Program-made: the position numbers and the translations under genes
Origin: Streptomyces filipinensis
GTDB taxonomy: Bacteria; Actinomycetota; Actinomycetes; Streptomycetales; Streptomycetaceae
Direction of reading: 5' to 3'
NCBI RefSeq assembly: GCF_014649495.1
Contig: NZ_BMTD01000004.1
Coordinates: 186,001 to 250,000, forward strand
DNA: 64,000 nucleotides
The notes under the pieces: model-generated
Database searches by the model: none
What the model was told of the DNA's origin: nothing
What the model saw: only the letters and a program-made list of their open reading frames with translations
Shown: positions 1 through 8,375 of the stretch, one piece after another
Layout of the letters: every line of letters starts with the position of its first letter
How positions within the stretch are numbered: the stretch's first letter is position 1

Positions 1-759
1 CACGCCCACCCTCGCCTGGAGCCGGCACAGCCGGTCCACGAGCCCCACCGGCAGCCGCCGCACCAGCACGCCCGAGTACTGCGCGGGCCAGCCGAGGGTC
101 GATCGGCGCACCAGGTGCGGGACGGTGCGGACGGCCAGCCGCACCCGCGCCGCCCCGCCCTCCACCAGGTCCACGGCGATCTCGGCGCCGGTGTTGCCGA
201 CACCGACGACCAGGACGTCCCGGCCGGCGTACGGCGCGGCGTTGCGGTAGTCGCCGGCGTGCAGGAACTCCCCGCCGTAGCCCGCCCGGCCCGGCCAGTC
301 GGGCACGCGCGGAGTGTGGTTGTAGCCGGTGGCGACGACCACCGCGCTGCCGGTCAGCTCGCGTCCGCCGGAGGCGTGCAGCAGCCAGCCGGTGCCGTCC
401 CCGGTCCGCTCGACGCGGAAGACCTCCACACCGGTGACGATCTCCAGTTCATGGTGCTCGGCGTACTTCTCCAGATAGCGCACCACGTCGTCCCGGGACA
501 CCCAGCGCCCGAACCTGCGGGGGATCTTCAGGCCCGGCAGGGCGGACAGCCGGCGGGTGGTGTGCAGGTGCAGGCGGTCGTAGTGGCCGCGCCAGGAGGC
601 GCCCAGCCGGTCGGCCTTGTCCAGGACCACGGCCCGTATGCCCCGGGCCCGCAGCGCGTGGGCGGCGGCCAGCCCGCCCGGACCGGCGCCGATGACATAG
701 ACCGGGCGGTCGGCGGGGGTGACGGAGAGCGGTACGGAAGCGGAACGGGAGTCGGCCAT
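1..759 (-). CDS. Flavin-containing monooxygenase (CzcO/YUCCA-like), C-terminus cut by window edge
   Basis: FAD/NAD(P)H-dependent oxidoreductase of the flavin monooxygenase class. The ATG at 759 gives an N-terminus MADSRSASVPLSV, followed by an FAD-binding GAGPGGL motif near residue 24, a fingerprint-like segment YGGEFLHAGDYRN (compare FxGxxxHxxxW/Y of FMOs and Baeyer-Villiger enzymes), and a second Rossmann motif VVGVGNTGAE for NADPH. About 253 residues are visible; the family is usually 350-400, so the C-terminal part lies left of the window. It is transcribed divergently from the DoxX/DUF35 pair; the 237-bp gap between them carries a palindromic operator at 976-994, closer to the other gene. 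The substrate cannot be told from sequence. Confidence 0.85.
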   Translation of the reverse strand, partial: MADSRSASVPLSVTPADRPVYVIGAGPGGLAAAHALRARGIRAVVLDKADRLGASWRGHYDRLHLHTTRRLSALPGLKIPRRFGRWVSRDDVVRYLEKYAEHHELEIVTGVEVFRVERTGDGTGWLLHASGGRELTGSAVVVATGYNHTPRVPDWPGRAGYGGEFLHAGDYRNAAPYAGRDVLVVGVGNTGAEIAVDLVEGGAARVRLAVRTVPHLVRRSTLGWPAQYSGVLVRRLPVGLVDRLCRLQARVGV

Positions 760-975
760 GCTCGGAGCGTAATCACGCACTCCGTTGATGGGTCTCGGTC
801 AAGACCGGAATTGGTTGCGGATTGATCACGGGTGTAGGAGGAGCGGGTGGGGCCGGTGACGTAGAAGACCTGGTTGTGGCGGTACGGCGATCGGCCCCTC
901 CCCGGCCGGCCGGGCGAGGGGCGGCAAGGCGGAGCGCCGGATTCAAGAGGGGCTCACAGGTGGGCTTTGAGCGGC

Positions 976-994
976 ATCTGACGTACCGTCAGAT
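976..994. promoter_or_regulatory. 19-bp palindromic operator, site 1 of 8
   Basis: ATCTGACGTACCGTCAGAT: perfect 8-bp arms around a 3-bp centre. It ends two bases before the ATG of the DoxX-like gene at 997, so it must overlap either the core promoter of a leaderless transcript or the ribosome-binding region. The same palindrome recurs at 6546, 16379, 16406, 21634, 24597, 24661 and 49197. The shape is typical of TetR-family operators; the regulator is not known. Confidence 0.8.
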
Positions 995-996
995 CC

Positions 997-1449
997 ATGG
1001 ACTCCCTATGGCTGGACGGCGCTCAGTGGCTGGCGGTGCTGCGGATCGGTCTCGGGCTGTGGTGGCTGGAGAGCTGGCGGCACAAGGACAAGAAGGCCTG
1101 GTTCGAACGGGGCAGCGGCATCGCGTGGGCGGCGGACGTGGCGGCCGAACACCGCTGGGCGGTGGTGCGGACGGGCTTCGAGACGGTGGTGAAGCCACGT
1201 CCGAAGCTGATGGCGTACGTCGTCGCCTACGCCGAACTCTCCCTCGGCCTCGGCCTGATCCTGGGTTTCCTGACCCCGGTGGCGCTGCTCGGCGGGCTGG
1301 TGCTGAACGCGGTCTACTTCGTCCTGATGATCCACGACTGGGCCGAGCAGGGCCAGAACTCGATGATGGCGCTGATCTCGCTGTCCGGCTTCTTCGGAAT
1401 GGCATGGCAGACCTGGTCGCTGGACGCCTGGCTGGGGTGGTTCCGATGA
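997..1449 (+). CDS. DoxX-like integral membrane protein
   Basis: A 150-residue protein of the DoxX/DoxD-like fold with about four hydrophobic helices (around residues 10-25, 70-88, 90-110, 120-137). No ribosome site is visible upstream of the ATG, because the operator palindrome ends at 994; a leaderless mRNA is plausible. Its stop overlaps the start of the following DUF35 gene (ATGA), so the two form a coupled operon. DoxX-like proteins often accompany redox or lipid-catabolic genes, but their biochemical role is poorly defined. Family assignment is fairly secure, role is not. Confidence 0.75.
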   Translation: MDSLWLDGAQWLAVLRIGLGLWWLESWRHKDKKAWFERGSGIAWAADVAAEHRWAVVRTGFETVVKPRPKLMAYVVAYAELSLGLGLILGFLTPVALLGGLVLNAVYFVLMIHDWAEQGQNSMMALISLSGFFGMAWQTWSLDAWLGWFR

Positions 1450-1841
1450 GCGCGGCGCGCTACGACCTCCCGGAGCCCGACGCCTTCACCCGGCCCTACT
1501 GGGAGGCGGCCGCGCGGGGCCGGCTGCTGATCCGTCGCTGCGGGTCCTGCGGCCGGGCCCACCACTACCCGCGCGAGTTCTGCCCGCACTGCTGGAGCGA
1601 GGAGGTGACCTGGGAGGAGGCGAGCGGCAGGGCCGTGCTCTACACCTGGTCCACGGTCCACCGCAACGACCTTCCGCCCTTCGGTGACCGTACGCCCTAC
1701 GTGGCCGCCGTGGTCGACCTGGCGGAGGGCCCGCGGATGATGACGCAGGTGGTGGACTGCGCGGGACGGGACCTGCGGGCCGGGCTGCCGCTGCGCGTGA
1801 CCTTCGCGGAGAGCAAGCCGGTGTTCCGGCCGGAGGACTGA
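1446..1841 (+). CDS. DUF35 OB-fold / zinc-ribbon acyl-CoA-associated protein
   Basis: A 131-residue DUF35 protein: N-terminal rubredoxin-like zinc ribbon with two Cys pairs (CGSC near residue 33 and CPHC near residue 47) followed by an OB-fold acyl-CoA-binding domain. In actinobacterial steroid side-chain degradation, DUF35 domains pair with thiolase-like Ltp proteins to form retro-aldolases or with MaoC-type hydratases (ChsH2). Here no partner lies in the same operon; the closest thiolase-like genes are at 5334-6503 and 15203-16366, whose promoters carry the same palindrome. Overlaps the upstream gene by 4 bases (ATGA). Confidence 0.85.
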   Translation: MSAARYDLPEPDAFTRPYWEAAARGRLLIRRCGSCGRAHHYPREFCPHCWSEEVTWEEASGRAVLYTWSTVHRNDLPPFGDRTPYVAAVVDLAEGPRMMTQVVDCAGRDLRAGLPLRVTFAESKPVFRPED

Positions 1842-1864
1842 GCCCCTGAGGACTGAGCCCCTGG
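1835..1864. repeat. 15-bp tandem duplication across the DUF35 stop codon
   Basis: GGACTGAGCCCCTGA is followed immediately by GGACTGAGCCCCTGG, duplicating the TGA stop context of the preceding gene. Further related CTGAGC/CCCTGG words follow to about 1895. It looks like recent slippage in non-coding DNA. Confidence 0.7.
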
Positions 1865-1933
1865 GGGCTGTGCCCCGGAGGGCTGAGCTCCCGGAGGGAA
1901 AACCGGTGTCCCGCCCGGACGTTCGCGTCGATC

Positions 1934-2818
1934 ATGGGCCGTATGCGCCCCGACAACTGGTGTCTCACCGAAGACCTCGACGAGTTCCTCTCCCGCGCGG
2001 GCGACTTCCTGCGCTCCCGTCCGGCGCTGCACACGGTGCCGCTGACGGTGACGGACGCGCTGCGCCGTCGCGGGCTGCACCTGTACGGCGAGGAGGCCCC
2101 CCTCTTCGGCCTGCTGGAAGCGGACGACGGCACGGTACGGGCCGCCTTCCTCCACACCCCGCCGTTCCCCGTCCACGTCACCGGGCTCACCCCGCGGGAG
2201 GCCGACGCGCTGGCGGCCCGGTACGCGGAGCTGGGTCGCCCACTCCCCGGAGTCTCCGCGCCGCAGGAGACGGCGGAGCACTTCGCGGCGGCCTGGCGCC
2301 GGCACACCGGTACGGCGGTCGCCGCCGACAGGAGGCAACGGCTGTACCGCCTGGACGAGTTGACCGAACCGGAGCCCCGGCCGCAGGGACGGGCGCGGAC
2401 CGCCGGGCCGGCCGACCGGGATCTGCTGATCCGCTGGTTCGAGGAGTTCCAGGAGATCACCGGCGGCGTCGGCCAGGACGCGGGCAACTGGGCCGACGCC
2501 CGTATCTCCCACGGTGGCGTCACCTTCTGGGAAGCCCACGACGGGGAGCCGCTCGCCATGGCCGGAGCCACCCCCGAGACGGCCGGCCAGGTCCGCATCG
2601 CCCCCGTCTACACCCCGGCGGCCCTGCGGGGGCGCGGCTACGCGGGCGCGGCCACGGCCGAGGTGAGCAGGGCCGCGCGGGAGGCGGGCGTGGCGGAGGT
2701 CCTGCTCTTCACCGACCTCGCCAACCCGACGAGCAACGGCCTGTACCGGCGGATCGGGTACCGGCCGGTGGCGGACTTCTCGGTGTGGCGGTTCGCCGGC
2801 ACCGCCCTGGGCGGCTGA
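1934..2818 (+). CDS. GNAT-family N-acetyltransferase
   Basis: A 294-residue protein with a C-terminal GNAT domain (about residues 155-290). The acetyl-CoA pyrophosphate loop reads RGRGYAGAATAEVSR near residue 237, followed by a beta-strand LLFTDLANPTSNGLYRRIGY typical of motif B. The N-terminal half is a divergent GNAT-like region, as in two-domain actinobacterial acetyltransferases. The start is ATG 1934 or ATG 1943 (MRPDNW); neither has a strong ribosome site. It is separated from the DUF35 gene by 92 bp and followed by a GC-rich hairpin at 2830. Acceptor substrate unknown. Confidence 0.8.
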   Translation: MGRMRPDNWCLTEDLDEFLSRAGDFLRSRPALHTVPLTVTDALRRRGLHLYGEEAPLFGLLEADDGTVRAAFLHTPPFPVHVTGLTPREADALAARYAELGRPLPGVSAPQETAEHFAAAWRRHTGTAVAADRRQRLYRLDELTEPEPRPQGRARTAGPADRDLLIRWFEEFQEITGGVGQDAGNWADARISHGGVTFWEAHDGEPLAMAGATPETAGQVRIAPVYTPAALRGRGYAGAATAEVSRAAREAGVAEVLLFTDLANPTSNGLYRRIGYRPVADFSVWRFAGTALGG

Positions 2819-2829
2819 GCCGAGCGGGC

Positions 2830-2875
2830 GGGGGCCGGGGGGCAGCGGGCAGGGCCACCCCGCGGCCCGGCCCCC
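2830..2875 (+). terminator. GC-rich hairpin after the GNAT gene
   Basis: GGGGGCCGGG (2830-2839) and CCCGGCCCCC (2866-2875) are perfect complements, 12 bp after the GNAT stop. There is no U-tract, as is common in Streptomyces terminators. Confidence 0.5.
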
Positions 2876-2944
2876 GGAACGCCCGCCATAATGACCGGCA
2901 GGGGCGGCGCCCCTGAACACGGGTGCCGCAAACGGGGAGTTGAC

Positions 2945-3442
2945 ATGCAGAACACGAACGGCGGGGCCGGCCTCGTCCTGGCGGTGGTGGTCGTCGGCCT
3001 GGTGGTGCGCCGGCAGCTGCGCACCCGTCCGGTACGGCACAACGGCTCCCTGATCGCACCGGCGATCCTCGCTGTCCTGGGCGCCGTGGGGATCGCCTTC
3101 GGTGTCGCCTCGGTCGTCGAGGACCGCCCGCTGACCACGCTGCCCGTGGTGCTCCTGGTGGCCAGCCTGGCCGTCGCGGCGGCGTTGGGCGCGGTCAGGG
3201 CCCGGACCGTACGGGTCTGGCGCGGGCCCCAGGACGAGGTGCTGCGCAAGGGGACCGTCGCGACCACCGGGCTGTGGCTCGCCTCGGTGGCCGTGCACAT
3301 CGGGCTGGCCCTGTGGATCGACCACGCCACGGGGACCGGGGTGCTGGGGACCGCGTCGCTGTACGCCTACCTGGCGATCGGCCTGGGCACGCAGAACCTC
3401 CTGGTCCGAGGGCGCGCCGCCGCGCTGCGTCCGCAGGGCTGA
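2945..3442 (+). CDS. DUF1453-like integral membrane protein
   Basis: A 165-residue membrane protein starting MQNTNGG, preceded by GGGGAG 6-8 bases upstream, which favours ATG 2945 over an upstream in-frame ATG at 2891. Four to five hydrophobic segments are visible (residues about 8-20, 36-55, 60-80, 105-125, 135-150), with Arg-rich loops between the first and second. It resembles the CcdC/DUF1453 family of small membrane proteins of unknown function. A monocistronic unit between two hairpins. Confidence 0.65.
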   Translation: MQNTNGGAGLVLAVVVVGLVVRRQLRTRPVRHNGSLIAPAILAVLGAVGIAFGVASVVEDRPLTTLPVVLLVASLAVAAALGAVRARTVRVWRGPQDEVLRKGTVATTGLWLASVAVHIGLALWIDHATGTGVLGTASLYAYLAIGLGTQNLLVRGRAAALRPQG

Positions 3443-3453
3443 GGCCGGGCTCC

Positions 3454-3500
3454 GGCCCGCGGCGCGCCGGCGCTGACCACCGGCGCCGCGGCCGGCCCGG
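3454..3500. terminator. Imperfect GC-rich inverted repeat between convergent genes
   Basis: GCGGCGCGCCGG and CCGGCGCCGCGGC pair with small bulges around a short CGCTGACCA loop. It lies between the DUF1453 gene and the convergent PdxH-like gene and could terminate both. Confidence 0.45.
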
Positions 3501-3515
3501 GTGAGCTGCCCGGCC

Positions 3516-4181
3516 TCACGGCCACAGCAGCCCCCTGCTCCAGCCGAACTCCGTCCTGCGGTACTCCAGGCGTACGTGCCGCCGCTCGGCGTCCCCCTGG
3601 AAGAACTCCACCGTCCGGGGGTGCAGCCGGTACAGGGTCCAGGTCGGGGACGGCTCGGCCGGGTTCTCGCGGGCCCGGTCCCAGGCCGTCCGCGACGCCC
3701 GCCGCAGCTCCTCCAGCGAGGACAGCTCCTCGCTCTGCCGGCCGGTGAGCGCCGCGGCCAGCGCCCCCGTCGAGCGGGCGTGCAGATCCGCCTGGCTCTC
3801 CTGGGCCGGAGCGGCCGTCACCGGCCCGCGCACCCGCACCTGGCGGCCCAGCACCGGCCAGTAGAAGGCCAGCGCCGCGTACGGGTGGGTGCCCAGGGCC
3901 CGGCCCTTGCGGCTGGAGCGGTGCGTGGCGAAGGACCAGCCGTCCGCGTCGGCGCCGTGCAGCATCACGATCCGTACGTCCGGCTCCCCCTGCCCGTCCA
4001 CCGTGGCCAGCGACATCGTGTGCGGCTCCGGCTGCCCCGCCGCCACCGCGTCCGCGAACCAGCTCGTGAACAGGGGCAGCGGGGTCGGCGGGGCGGTGTC
4101 CGGGTCGAACGGGCGCAGGTCCGTGACGTCCGGGTCCCATACCCGCAGCGGCCTCAGCAGTGCGTGGAGATCCGTTTCCAT
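3516..4181 (-). CDS. Pyridoxamine 5'-phosphate oxidase family protein (PdxH-like)
   Basis: A 221-residue flavoprotein resembling PNP/PMP oxidase, which makes pyridoxal 5'-phosphate using FMN. Visible are the split-barrel FMN domain (about residues 40-135, with SLATVDGQGEPDVRIVMLHG and ATHRSSRKGRAL) and the C-terminal dimerisation region (about 180-221, ending GWSRGLLWP, compare the RLxP end of PdxH). The start METDLH at 4181 is the one matching family length (about 215-230); a longer frame upstream has no support. Actinobacteria carry many PdxH-like paralogues, some of which use F420, so true PdxH activity is likely but not certain. Confidence 0.75.
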   Translation of the reverse strand: METDLHALLRPLRVWDPDVTDLRPFDPDTAPPTPLPLFTSWFADAVAAGQPEPHTMSLATVDGQGEPDVRIVMLHGADADGWSFATHRSSRKGRALGTHPYAALAFYWPVLGRQVRVRGPVTAAPAQESQADLHARSTGALAAALTGRQSEELSSLEELRRASRTAWDRARENPAEPSPTWTLYRLHPRTVEFFQGDAERRHVRLEYRRTEFGWSRGLLWP

Positions 4182-4348
4182 GTGCCGAGTATCTCCGCCC
4201 GGCCGTCCGCCGGTGCGGGCGCGCCCGGCCGAGTGAGGTCGTCCGTTCGGCGGCCGTCCCGCGACGCGCACGAGTGCTTCCGGATGCGCGGACGCCGGGG
4301 CACGGGGAGGCTCGAAGCCACGGGCTTCGGGAGCGACGGTGAGCGGCG

Positions 4349-5323
4349 ATGATCGTAACGGTGGTGTCGATGCCGGAAGGGACCATCACCCGCACGGATG
4401 TCTCGGAGGCGCGGGAGCGGCTGGCCGCGGACCGCTTCCTGCTCGTCGACGTCGAGCTGCCGACGCAGGCACCGGCACGGGAGACGCCGATCGCCGATCA
4501 GCTGGGCCTGGACGCCGAGGACCTGGACTGGTTCGGCAGGCCGGACGAGCCCGTGCGGGCGGAGTTCCTGGGGGACCGGGCCTCGTTCGTCGTGCCGGTG
4601 GTCCACGAGGACGGCATCGCCCACCTCCACGTGGTGGTGACGGAGCGGTTTCTGGCCACCGCGCACCGGGGCCAGGCCGGGCTGGCGAAGAGCTTCGCCG
4701 CGGTGTTGCGGCACGAGCGGCCCGACGACACCGTGGCCGTGCTCTTCCTGCTGCTCCAGGAGGCCTTGACCACCTTCCGCCGGGCCGCCGTGCGGGCCCT
4801 GCTGCAGACGGAGGAACTTGAGGACGACATGTTCGAGTACCGGCGCCCGGAGCAGGTCTACCGGCTGGCGCGGCTGCGGCGGCGTTCCGCCCTCCTGCAC
4901 CACGCGCTGCTGCCCTATCTCCAGGTGACCGACGAGATCATCACCCGGCGGATGATGAGCTCCGCCTTCCCCGCGGAGCGGCAACGGCGTGCCCAGGAGT
5001 TCCAGGCCGCCGGAAGGCTGGTGCTCGCCGACATCGAGTCCCTCCAGGACGCCACCCGGCGGGCCTTCAGCAGTTACTCCTCGCTCGTCGCGGGCGAGCA
5101 GAACGGAGTGATCAACCGGCTGGCGATCGTGTCGGTGATCTTCCTGCCGCTGTCGTTCCTGACCGGGTTCTTCGGCATGAACTTCACGTTCCTGACGAAC
5201 AGACTGGAGACCAAGGACGAATTCTGGCTGCTCGCCGTGGGGCTGCAGGTGGTCGCCCTGATCGGCTCCGCCTACCTCCTGCACCGCACCCGTATCTGGC
5301 GCAGACTGCGGGACGACGACTGA
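4349..5323 (+). CDS. CorA-like Mg2+/Co2+ transporter
   Basis: A 324-residue protein with a large cytoplasmic N-terminal domain and two C-terminal transmembrane helices (about residues 258-280 and 293-314). The signature GMN tripeptide that forms the pore entrance of CorA channels is present at the end of the first helix (FLTGFFGMNFTFL). The positively charged tail RIWRRLRDDD is also typical. The ATG at 4349 is used here; MPEGTITR at 4370 is an alternative. It ends 10 bp from the convergent thiolase-like gene. Confidence 0.88.
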   Translation: MIVTVVSMPEGTITRTDVSEARERLAADRFLLVDVELPTQAPARETPIADQLGLDAEDLDWFGRPDEPVRAEFLGDRASFVVPVVHEDGIAHLHVVVTERFLATAHRGQAGLAKSFAAVLRHERPDDTVAVLFLLLQEALTTFRRAAVRALLQTEELEDDMFEYRRPEQVYRLARLRRRSALLHHALLPYLQVTDEIITRRMMSSAFPAERQRRAQEFQAAGRLVLADIESLQDATRRAFSSYSSLVAGEQNGVINRLAIVSVIFLPLSFLTGFFGMNFTFLTNRLETKDEFWLLAVGLQVVALIGSAYLLHRTRIWRRLRDDD

Positions 5324-5333
5324 AACGGACCCG

Positions 5334-6503
5334 TCACCGGCCCAGCACCACCGTCCCCGAGGAGCAGAACCACCCGCCCGTCCCCGAGGCCACCCCCAGT
5401 CTCGGCAGCTGTCCGTCCCGGGCCCGCACCTGCCGCTCCCCGCCCTCGCCGCGCAGCTGTCGTACCGCCTCCACCAGCAGGAACAGCCCGCGCATGCCGG
5501 GGTGCTGGGCGGACAGCCCGCCCCCGTCGGTGTTCACCGGCAGGTCCCCGCCCCGCGCCAGCAGCCGGCCCTTCTCCACGAACGCACCGCCCTCGCCCTT
5601 CGCGCAGAAGCCCAGGTCCTCCAGGGTCACCAGGGTCATGTAGGTGAAGGCGTCGTAGATCTGCGCGAAGTCGATCTCGGCGGGGCGCACCCCGGCCCGC
5701 GCGAAGGCGAGGCGGCCGCTGACCGCCGCCGGGGACACCGTGAAGTCCCGCCACCCGGACATCGCCGCGTGCGAGACGTGCTCGCCGGTGCCGAGGATCC
5801 AGACCGGTGCCGTGCGGCAGTCCCGTACGTACTCCTCGGCCGCCAGCAGGACCGCCGCGCCGCCGTCCGAGCGCAGGCAGCAGTGCAGCCTGGTGAAGGG
5901 ATCGGCGATCATCGGGCCGGCGAGGACGTCGTCCACCGTGATCGGGTCGCGGAACATCGCCTCCGGGTTCAGTGCCGCGTTGGCCCTGGCCTGGACCGCC
6001 ACCTGCGCCAGCTGTTCGACGGTCGTACCGTGCTCGATCATGTGGCGGCGGGCGGCCATCGCGTACTTGGCGATCAGGGTGTGGCCGTAGGGGACCTCGA
6101 ACTGCAGGGGGCCGCGGGCGCCGAAGGAGAGGTCGCCCGTCCTGCGGCCCGCCCTGATGTCCGCCCGTGCCGTCGAGCCGTAGACGAGGAGGACGGCGTT
6201 CGCGTGGCCCGCCGCTATCGCGTCCGCCGCGTGCGCCGCCATGACCTCCCAGGTCGAGCCGCCGACCGAGGTGGAGTCCACCCAGGTGGGGCGCAGGCCC
6301 AGATACTCGGCCACCTCGACCGGGGCCAGCGTGCCGAGGCCCGCGGAGGCGAATCCGTCCACCACCTCACGGCCGAGACCGGCGTCGGCCAGGGCACGGC
6401 GGGCCGCCTGCGCGTGCAGCGAGTACGGGGTGGCGTCGTCCACGCGTCCGCAGTCGGAGAGCGAGACACCCACCACGGCGACTTTCCGGCTTCCCGGAGT
6501 CAT
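5334..6503 (-). CDS. Thiolase-like lipid-transfer protein (Ltp family)
   Basis: A 389-residue thiolase-superfamily protein of the sterol-carrier/Ltp type. Rather than the Cys-His-Cys set of true thiolases it carries the Ltp hallmark AQIYDAFTYMTLVTLEDLGF followed by KGEGGAF and a NTDGGGLS stretch, as in Ltp2-type retro-aldolases that cleave C-C bonds of beta-hydroxyacyl-CoAs together with a DUF35 partner. ATG 6503 (MTPGSRKVAVVGVSL) has GGAAGG upstream; an in-frame ATG at 6527 is less likely. It is divergent from the acyl-CoA dehydrogenase across operator site 2. The DUF35 partner would have to come from 1446-1841 or 14782-15192. Confidence 0.85.
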   Translation of the reverse strand: MTPGSRKVAVVGVSLSDCGRVDDATPYSLHAQAARRALADAGLGREVVDGFASAGLGTLAPVEVAEYLGLRPTWVDSTSVGGSTWEVMAAHAADAIAAGHANAVLLVYGSTARADIRAGRRTGDLSFGARGPLQFEVPYGHTLIAKYAMAARRHMIEHGTTVEQLAQVAVQARANAALNPEAMFRDPITVDDVLAGPMIADPFTRLHCCLRSDGGAAVLLAAEEYVRDCRTAPVWILGTGEHVSHAAMSGWRDFTVSPAAVSGRLAFARAGVRPAEIDFAQIYDAFTYMTLVTLEDLGFCAKGEGGAFVEKGRLLARGGDLPVNTDGGGLSAQHPGMRGLFLLVEAVRQLRGEGGERQVRARDGQLPRLGVASGTGGWFCSSGTVVLGR

Positions 6504-6545
6504 CACAGCCCACCTTCCCCTGTGCATATCGTTGCCGGACTCCTA

Positions 6546-6564
6546 ATATGACGGCCCGTCAGAT
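6546..6564. promoter_or_regulatory. 19-bp palindromic operator, site 2 of 8
   Basis: ATATGACGGCCCGTCAGAT, one mismatch from a perfect palindrome outside the TGACG/CGTCA core. It is centred in the 76-bp gap between the divergent thiolase-like gene (start 6503) and the acyl-CoA dehydrogenase (start 6580), so one bound dimer could repress both. Confidence 0.8.
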
Positions 6565-6579
6565 GCGGAGGGAAGAGCC

Positions 6580-7794
6580 ATGGACACGCGCCTCACCGCC
6601 GAGCAGGACGAGATCCGCCGCACCCTGCGCGAGCTGCTGCACAAGCGGTGCGGCCCGGCGGAGCTGCGGGCCGCCGTCGACAGTCCGGCCGGACACGACC
6701 CCCTGCTGTGGTCCGCCCTCGCCGACCAGCTCGGCCTGCCGGGGCTCGCCCTGCCCGAGCGGTACGGCGGTGTCGGCTGCTCGGTCACCGAACTGGCCCT
6801 GGCCTGCGAGGAGACCGGCCGCTCCCTCGCCTCCTGCCCGCTGCTCGCCACCGCCGTCCTCACCGCCCCGCTGCTCCTCGCGCTGGGCACACCGGCCCAG
6901 CGCGCCGAGCTGCTGCCGGGCCTGGCCGCCGGCACCCGTACCGCCGCACTCGCCGTCCCCGGCCCCGCGCTCACCACCGCCCTCGCCCTGACCGGCGACA
7001 ACGGCGGCTTCGCCGCCGGCGGCGGACGGGCTGGCGGGGTCCAGGTCCGGCGCGCCGACGGCGAATGGCGGCTGTACGGGCAGGTCGAGCAGGTACTGGA
7101 CGGGCACAGCGCGGATCTGCTGCTCGTCGCCGCGCACACCGGCGGCTTCGCCCGGTCCCGGACCCTGCTGTTCCTGGTGGCGGGGGACGCGCCCGGTGTC
7201 GTACGGATCCGGCAGACCGCGCTCGACGCCACCCGGCCGCAGGCGCGTGTGCAACTCCGCGACGTGCCGGCGGAGTTGCTCGGGGAGGAGGACGCGGACG
7301 TGCTGCCCGCCCTCGCCGCCCTGGGGGACTCGGCCGCCGCCGTGCTCGCCTGCGAGGCCGTCGGGGCGGCCGACCGGGTGCTGGAGCGGACCGTGGAGTA
7401 CGTGCGGCAGCGCGAGCAGTTCGGGCGGCCCGTCGGGTCCTTCCAGGCGGTGAAGCACCGGTTGGCCGATGTGTACGTGGGGGTGCAGGCGGCTCGGTCG
7501 GCGGCGTACCACGCCGCGTGGGCCGCCGCCTGTGCCCCGGTCTCGCCGTCGGCGGCCTGCGGGTCGCCGGCCGGTGGCGGGCTCGCGCTCGCCCAGGCGC
7601 TGGAGGCGTTGCGGCTGGCCGCCGGCGAGGGGATCCAGCTGCACGGCGGGATCGGGTTCACCTGGGAGCACGACGCGCAGCTGTACTTCAAGCGGGCGGC
7701 CGGGGACGAGCTGCTGTTCGGGCCCGTGCACCGGCTGCGGGACCGGGCCGCCGAGGCCGCCGGGCTCTTCGCAGGCGGCGAGGTGGCGGTGTGA
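6580..7794 (+). CDS. Acyl-CoA dehydrogenase
   Basis: A 404-residue FAD-dependent acyl-CoA dehydrogenase introducing a 2,3-double bond into an acyl-CoA. The C-terminal helical domain is clear: QREQFGRPVGSFQAVKHRLAD, followed by GEGIQLHGGIGFTWEHDAQLYFKRA. The last motif is typical of subunits of the heteromeric steroid dehydrogenases (ChsE type), which usually work with a second subunit; none is adjacent here. GGAAG lies 6 bases before ATG 6580. Its stop overlaps the start of the deazaflavin protein (TGATG), so the two are coupled. Expressed from the site 2 operator region. Confidence 0.88.
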   Translation: MDTRLTAEQDEIRRTLRELLHKRCGPAELRAAVDSPAGHDPLLWSALADQLGLPGLALPERYGGVGCSVTELALACEETGRSLASCPLLATAVLTAPLLLALGTPAQRAELLPGLAAGTRTAALAVPGPALTTALALTGDNGGFAAGGGRAGGVQVRRADGEWRLYGQVEQVLDGHSADLLLVAAHTGGFARSRTLLFLVAGDAPGVVRIRQTALDATRPQARVQLRDVPAELLGEEDADVLPALAALGDSAAAVLACEAVGAADRVLERTVEYVRQREQFGRPVGSFQAVKHRLADVYVGVQAARSAAYHAAWAAACAPVSPSAACGSPAGGGLALAQALEALRLAAGEGIQLHGGIGFTWEHDAQLYFKRAAGDELLFGPVHRLRDRAAEAAGLFAGGEVAV

Positions 7795-8273
7795 TGGCCG
7801 GGCCCGGTGCCCGGCTCGTGCAGCGGGTGTCGTCCACCCGGGCCTTCGCGAGGGTCGCCCCGCATGTGGTGCCGGCGCTGGACCGGGCCGTGCACCGGCT
7901 CACCGGGGGCCGGTTCCTGCTCAGCGCCCGGATGCTGCCCGGGGTGGTCCTCACCTCCACCGGCGCCCGCAGCGGACTGCCCCGCCGGACGCCGCTGGCC
8001 TGTATGCCGCAGGAGGACGGCAGGAGCTGGATCCTGGTCGGCTCCAACTTCGGGCGGACCGGGCATCCCGCCTGGACCCACAACCTCCTGGCCCACCCCG
8101 AGGCGTCGATCAGCTGGAAGGGGCGGGACGTCCCGGTCACCGCCCGGCTGCTGGCGGGGGAGGAGCGGGCGGCGGCCTGGCGGGCGGTCCTCGCGTTCTG
8201 GCCTCCGTACGCCGCGTACCAGGCCCGGGTGAGCAGGCAGATCCGGCTGTTCCGGATCACCGCAGCTCCCTGA
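7794..8273 (+). CDS. Deazaflavin (F420)-dependent nitroreductase family protein
   Basis: A 159-residue split beta-barrel protein of the Ddn family, which binds F420 and transfers hydride to quinones or nitro compounds. The family motif TSTGARSGLPRRTPLACMP (residues about 50-70) and GSNFGRTGHPAWTHNLLAHPEASI (about 83-106) are present. The ATG overlaps the stop of the acyl-CoA dehydrogenase by one base, indicating translational coupling and a shared role: the protein may re-oxidise or supply reducing equivalents in the same pathway, which is inference. Confidence 0.85.
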   Translation: MAGPGARLVQRVSSTRAFARVAPHVVPALDRAVHRLTGGRFLLSARMLPGVVLTSTGARSGLPRRTPLACMPQEDGRSWILVGSNFGRTGHPAWTHNLLAHPEASISWKGRDVPVTARLLAGEERAAAWRAVLAFWPPYAAYQARVSRQIRLFRITAAP

Positions 8274-8375
8274 GGGGCGCGGGGCCGTATCGCTGTGCGG
8301 CTGCGCCGCGTGGGCGCGACCGGCCACGACGCTGCCGCAGCCGCCCGACGGCACGTCGCGGCACCTGCTGCGGCG

